64,000 bases of DNA, from the NCBI RefSeq assembly GCF_000177675.1, contig NZ_ADGX01000014.1, positions 29,301 to 93,300 of the forward strand. The letters run 5' to 3'. The position numbers and the translations under genes are program-made. A model generated the notes under the pieces. That model did no database searches. It saw only the letters and a list, made by a program, of their open reading frames with translations, and was not told the DNA's origin. Position 1 is the first letter of the stretch. Each line of letters starts with the position of its first letter. This DNA is from Parafrankia sp. EUN1f. GTDB taxonomy: Bacteria > Actinomycetota > Actinomycetes > Frankiales > Frankiaceae. Below, piece by piece: positions 63,329 to 64,000 of this stretch.

Positions 63329-64000
63329 GTGGCACGACGAGAGCATGTCCAGATCAAGACGGCATCTGAGATCGCCAAGATGCGAGTGGCCGGGCTGCTC
63401 GTCGCGAAAACCCTGGCCAAGCTGAGGGAAGCGGTCGCGCCCGGGGTCACCACGGCCGATCTGGACGAACTCGCGGAGAAGACGATCCGGGCCGACGGAG
63501 GCATTCCGTCCTTCAAGGGCTACGCCCACCCGCCCTACCCCGCGTCGATCTGCAGCTCGGTGAACAACGAGGTCGTGCATGCGATCCCGAGCCGGCGGCG
63601 GGTGCTGCGCGAGGGCGACATCGTCTCGATCGACTGCGGAGCGATCGTCGACGGCTGGCACGGCGACTCGGCGATCACCGTCCCCGTCGGCGAGGTGGCC
63701 CCCGAGGTGCTCGACATGCTGCGGGTCTGCGACGAGGCGCTGTGGCGGGGCCTGGCGGCCGCCCAGCTCGGCGGCAGACTGACCGACATCAGCAACGCGG
63801 TGGAGCGCCACATCACCCCGCATGGCTACGGCATCGTGGACCACTACGGCGGTCACGGCATCGGCACGGAGATGCACCAGCCGCCGCACGTGCTGAACTA
63901 CGGCCGGCCTGGGCGCGGTCTGAAGCTGGTCGAGGGAGTGGCGCTGGCCATCGAGCCGATGATCACTCTCGGCTCGCCGGACACGGTGATTCTCTCGGAC
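63329..64000 (+). CDS. map: Methionine aminopeptidase type I (3' end outside window)
   Basis: Removes the N-terminal Met from nascent proteins. The open frame runs from the GTG at 63329 (GAGGACGGGACC upstream) to the window edge, 224 codons so far of about 260-285 expected. Residues ARREHVQIKTASEIAKMRVA match the family start; the metal ligands are in VSIDCGAIVDGWHGDSA (two Asp), GGHGIGTEMHQPPHV (His) and AIEPM (Glu). Downstream of adk as in most actinobacteria. Confidence 0.96.
   Translation, partial: MARREHVQIKTASEIAKMRVAGLLVAKTLAKLREAVAPGVTTADLDELAEKTIRADGGIPSFKGYAHPPYPASICSSVNNEVVHAIPSRRRVLREGDIVSIDCGAIVDGWHGDSAITVPVGEVAPEVLDMLRVCDEALWRGLAAAQLGGRLTDISNAVERHITPHGYGIVDHYGGHGIGTEMHQPPHVLNYGRPGRGLKLVEGVALAIEPMITLGSPDTVILSD

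Overview
This 64 kb window is very GC-rich chromosomal DNA with frequent GTG/TTG starts and tightly overlapping genes. It reads as core-genome DNA of an actinobacterium. The gene order (nuo operon, polyprenyl synthase, korAB, htpX, yajQ, rpmG, hadAB-like genes, aminotransferase, tRNA-Trp, secE-nusG, ribosomal protein and RNA polymerase genes) matches the actinomycete layout. The protein sequences and repeat-rich spacers suggest a Frankia-type organism; the genus is an inference.

Layout. 1-11.9 kb: 3' part of the respiratory complex I operon (nuoG truncated by the window edge, then nuoH-I-J-K-L-M-N) followed by a polyprenyl diphosphate synthase that probably makes the menaquinone tail. 12-14.4 kb: a repeat-rich spacer and a Thr/Pro-rich membrane-anchored protein. 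14.4-17.4 kb: korAB, a ferredoxin-dependent 2-oxoacid oxidoreductase. 17.4-24.8 kb: a gene-free kilobase, a DUF2520 protein, htpX, a 6C RNA, yajQ, tRNA-Tyr, pyrE, a gamma-glutamylcyclotransferase-like gene, a small membrane protein and what looks like the C-terminal remnant of a GH13 alpha-glucosidase. 24.8-26.5 kb: a secreted GH25 lysozyme with LGFP repeats. 26.9-30.3 kb: tRNA-Thr, tRNA-Met, rpmG, the two subunits of a MaoC-type dehydratase, an aminotransferase and tRNA-Trp. 30.3-43.8 kb: secE-nusG-rplK-rplA, rplJ-rplL, rpoB-rpoC. 43.9-45 kb: a frameshifted PIN-domain gene and a Mug-type DNA glycosylase. 45.9-50.2 kb: the str operon (rpsL-rpsG-fusA-tuf). 50.4-60.6 kb: the fused S10 and spc ribosomal operons (rpsJ to rplO). 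61-64 kb: secY-adk-map, with map cut by the window end.

The genes themselves are mostly orthodox; the unusual material is in the spacers. A 52-nt palindromic element of identical length occurs three times (12320, 34848, 45189), and two copies share about 100 nt of further flanking similarity. Short tandem repeats (8-23 bp units) sit in almost every large spacer. The rplL-rpoB interval is 1.87 kb and carries terminator-like hairpins, one palindromic element, a GGCAGC microsatellite and a good promoter with a 620-nt rpoB leader. A typical 6C RNA lies between htpX and yajQ.

Functionally, complex I and the quinone-tail enzyme serve respiration, korAB links the TCA cycle to ferredoxin, and the second half is the transcription/translation core with its autoregulatory leaders, ending with the protein-export channel SecY, adenylate kinase and methionine aminopeptidase.
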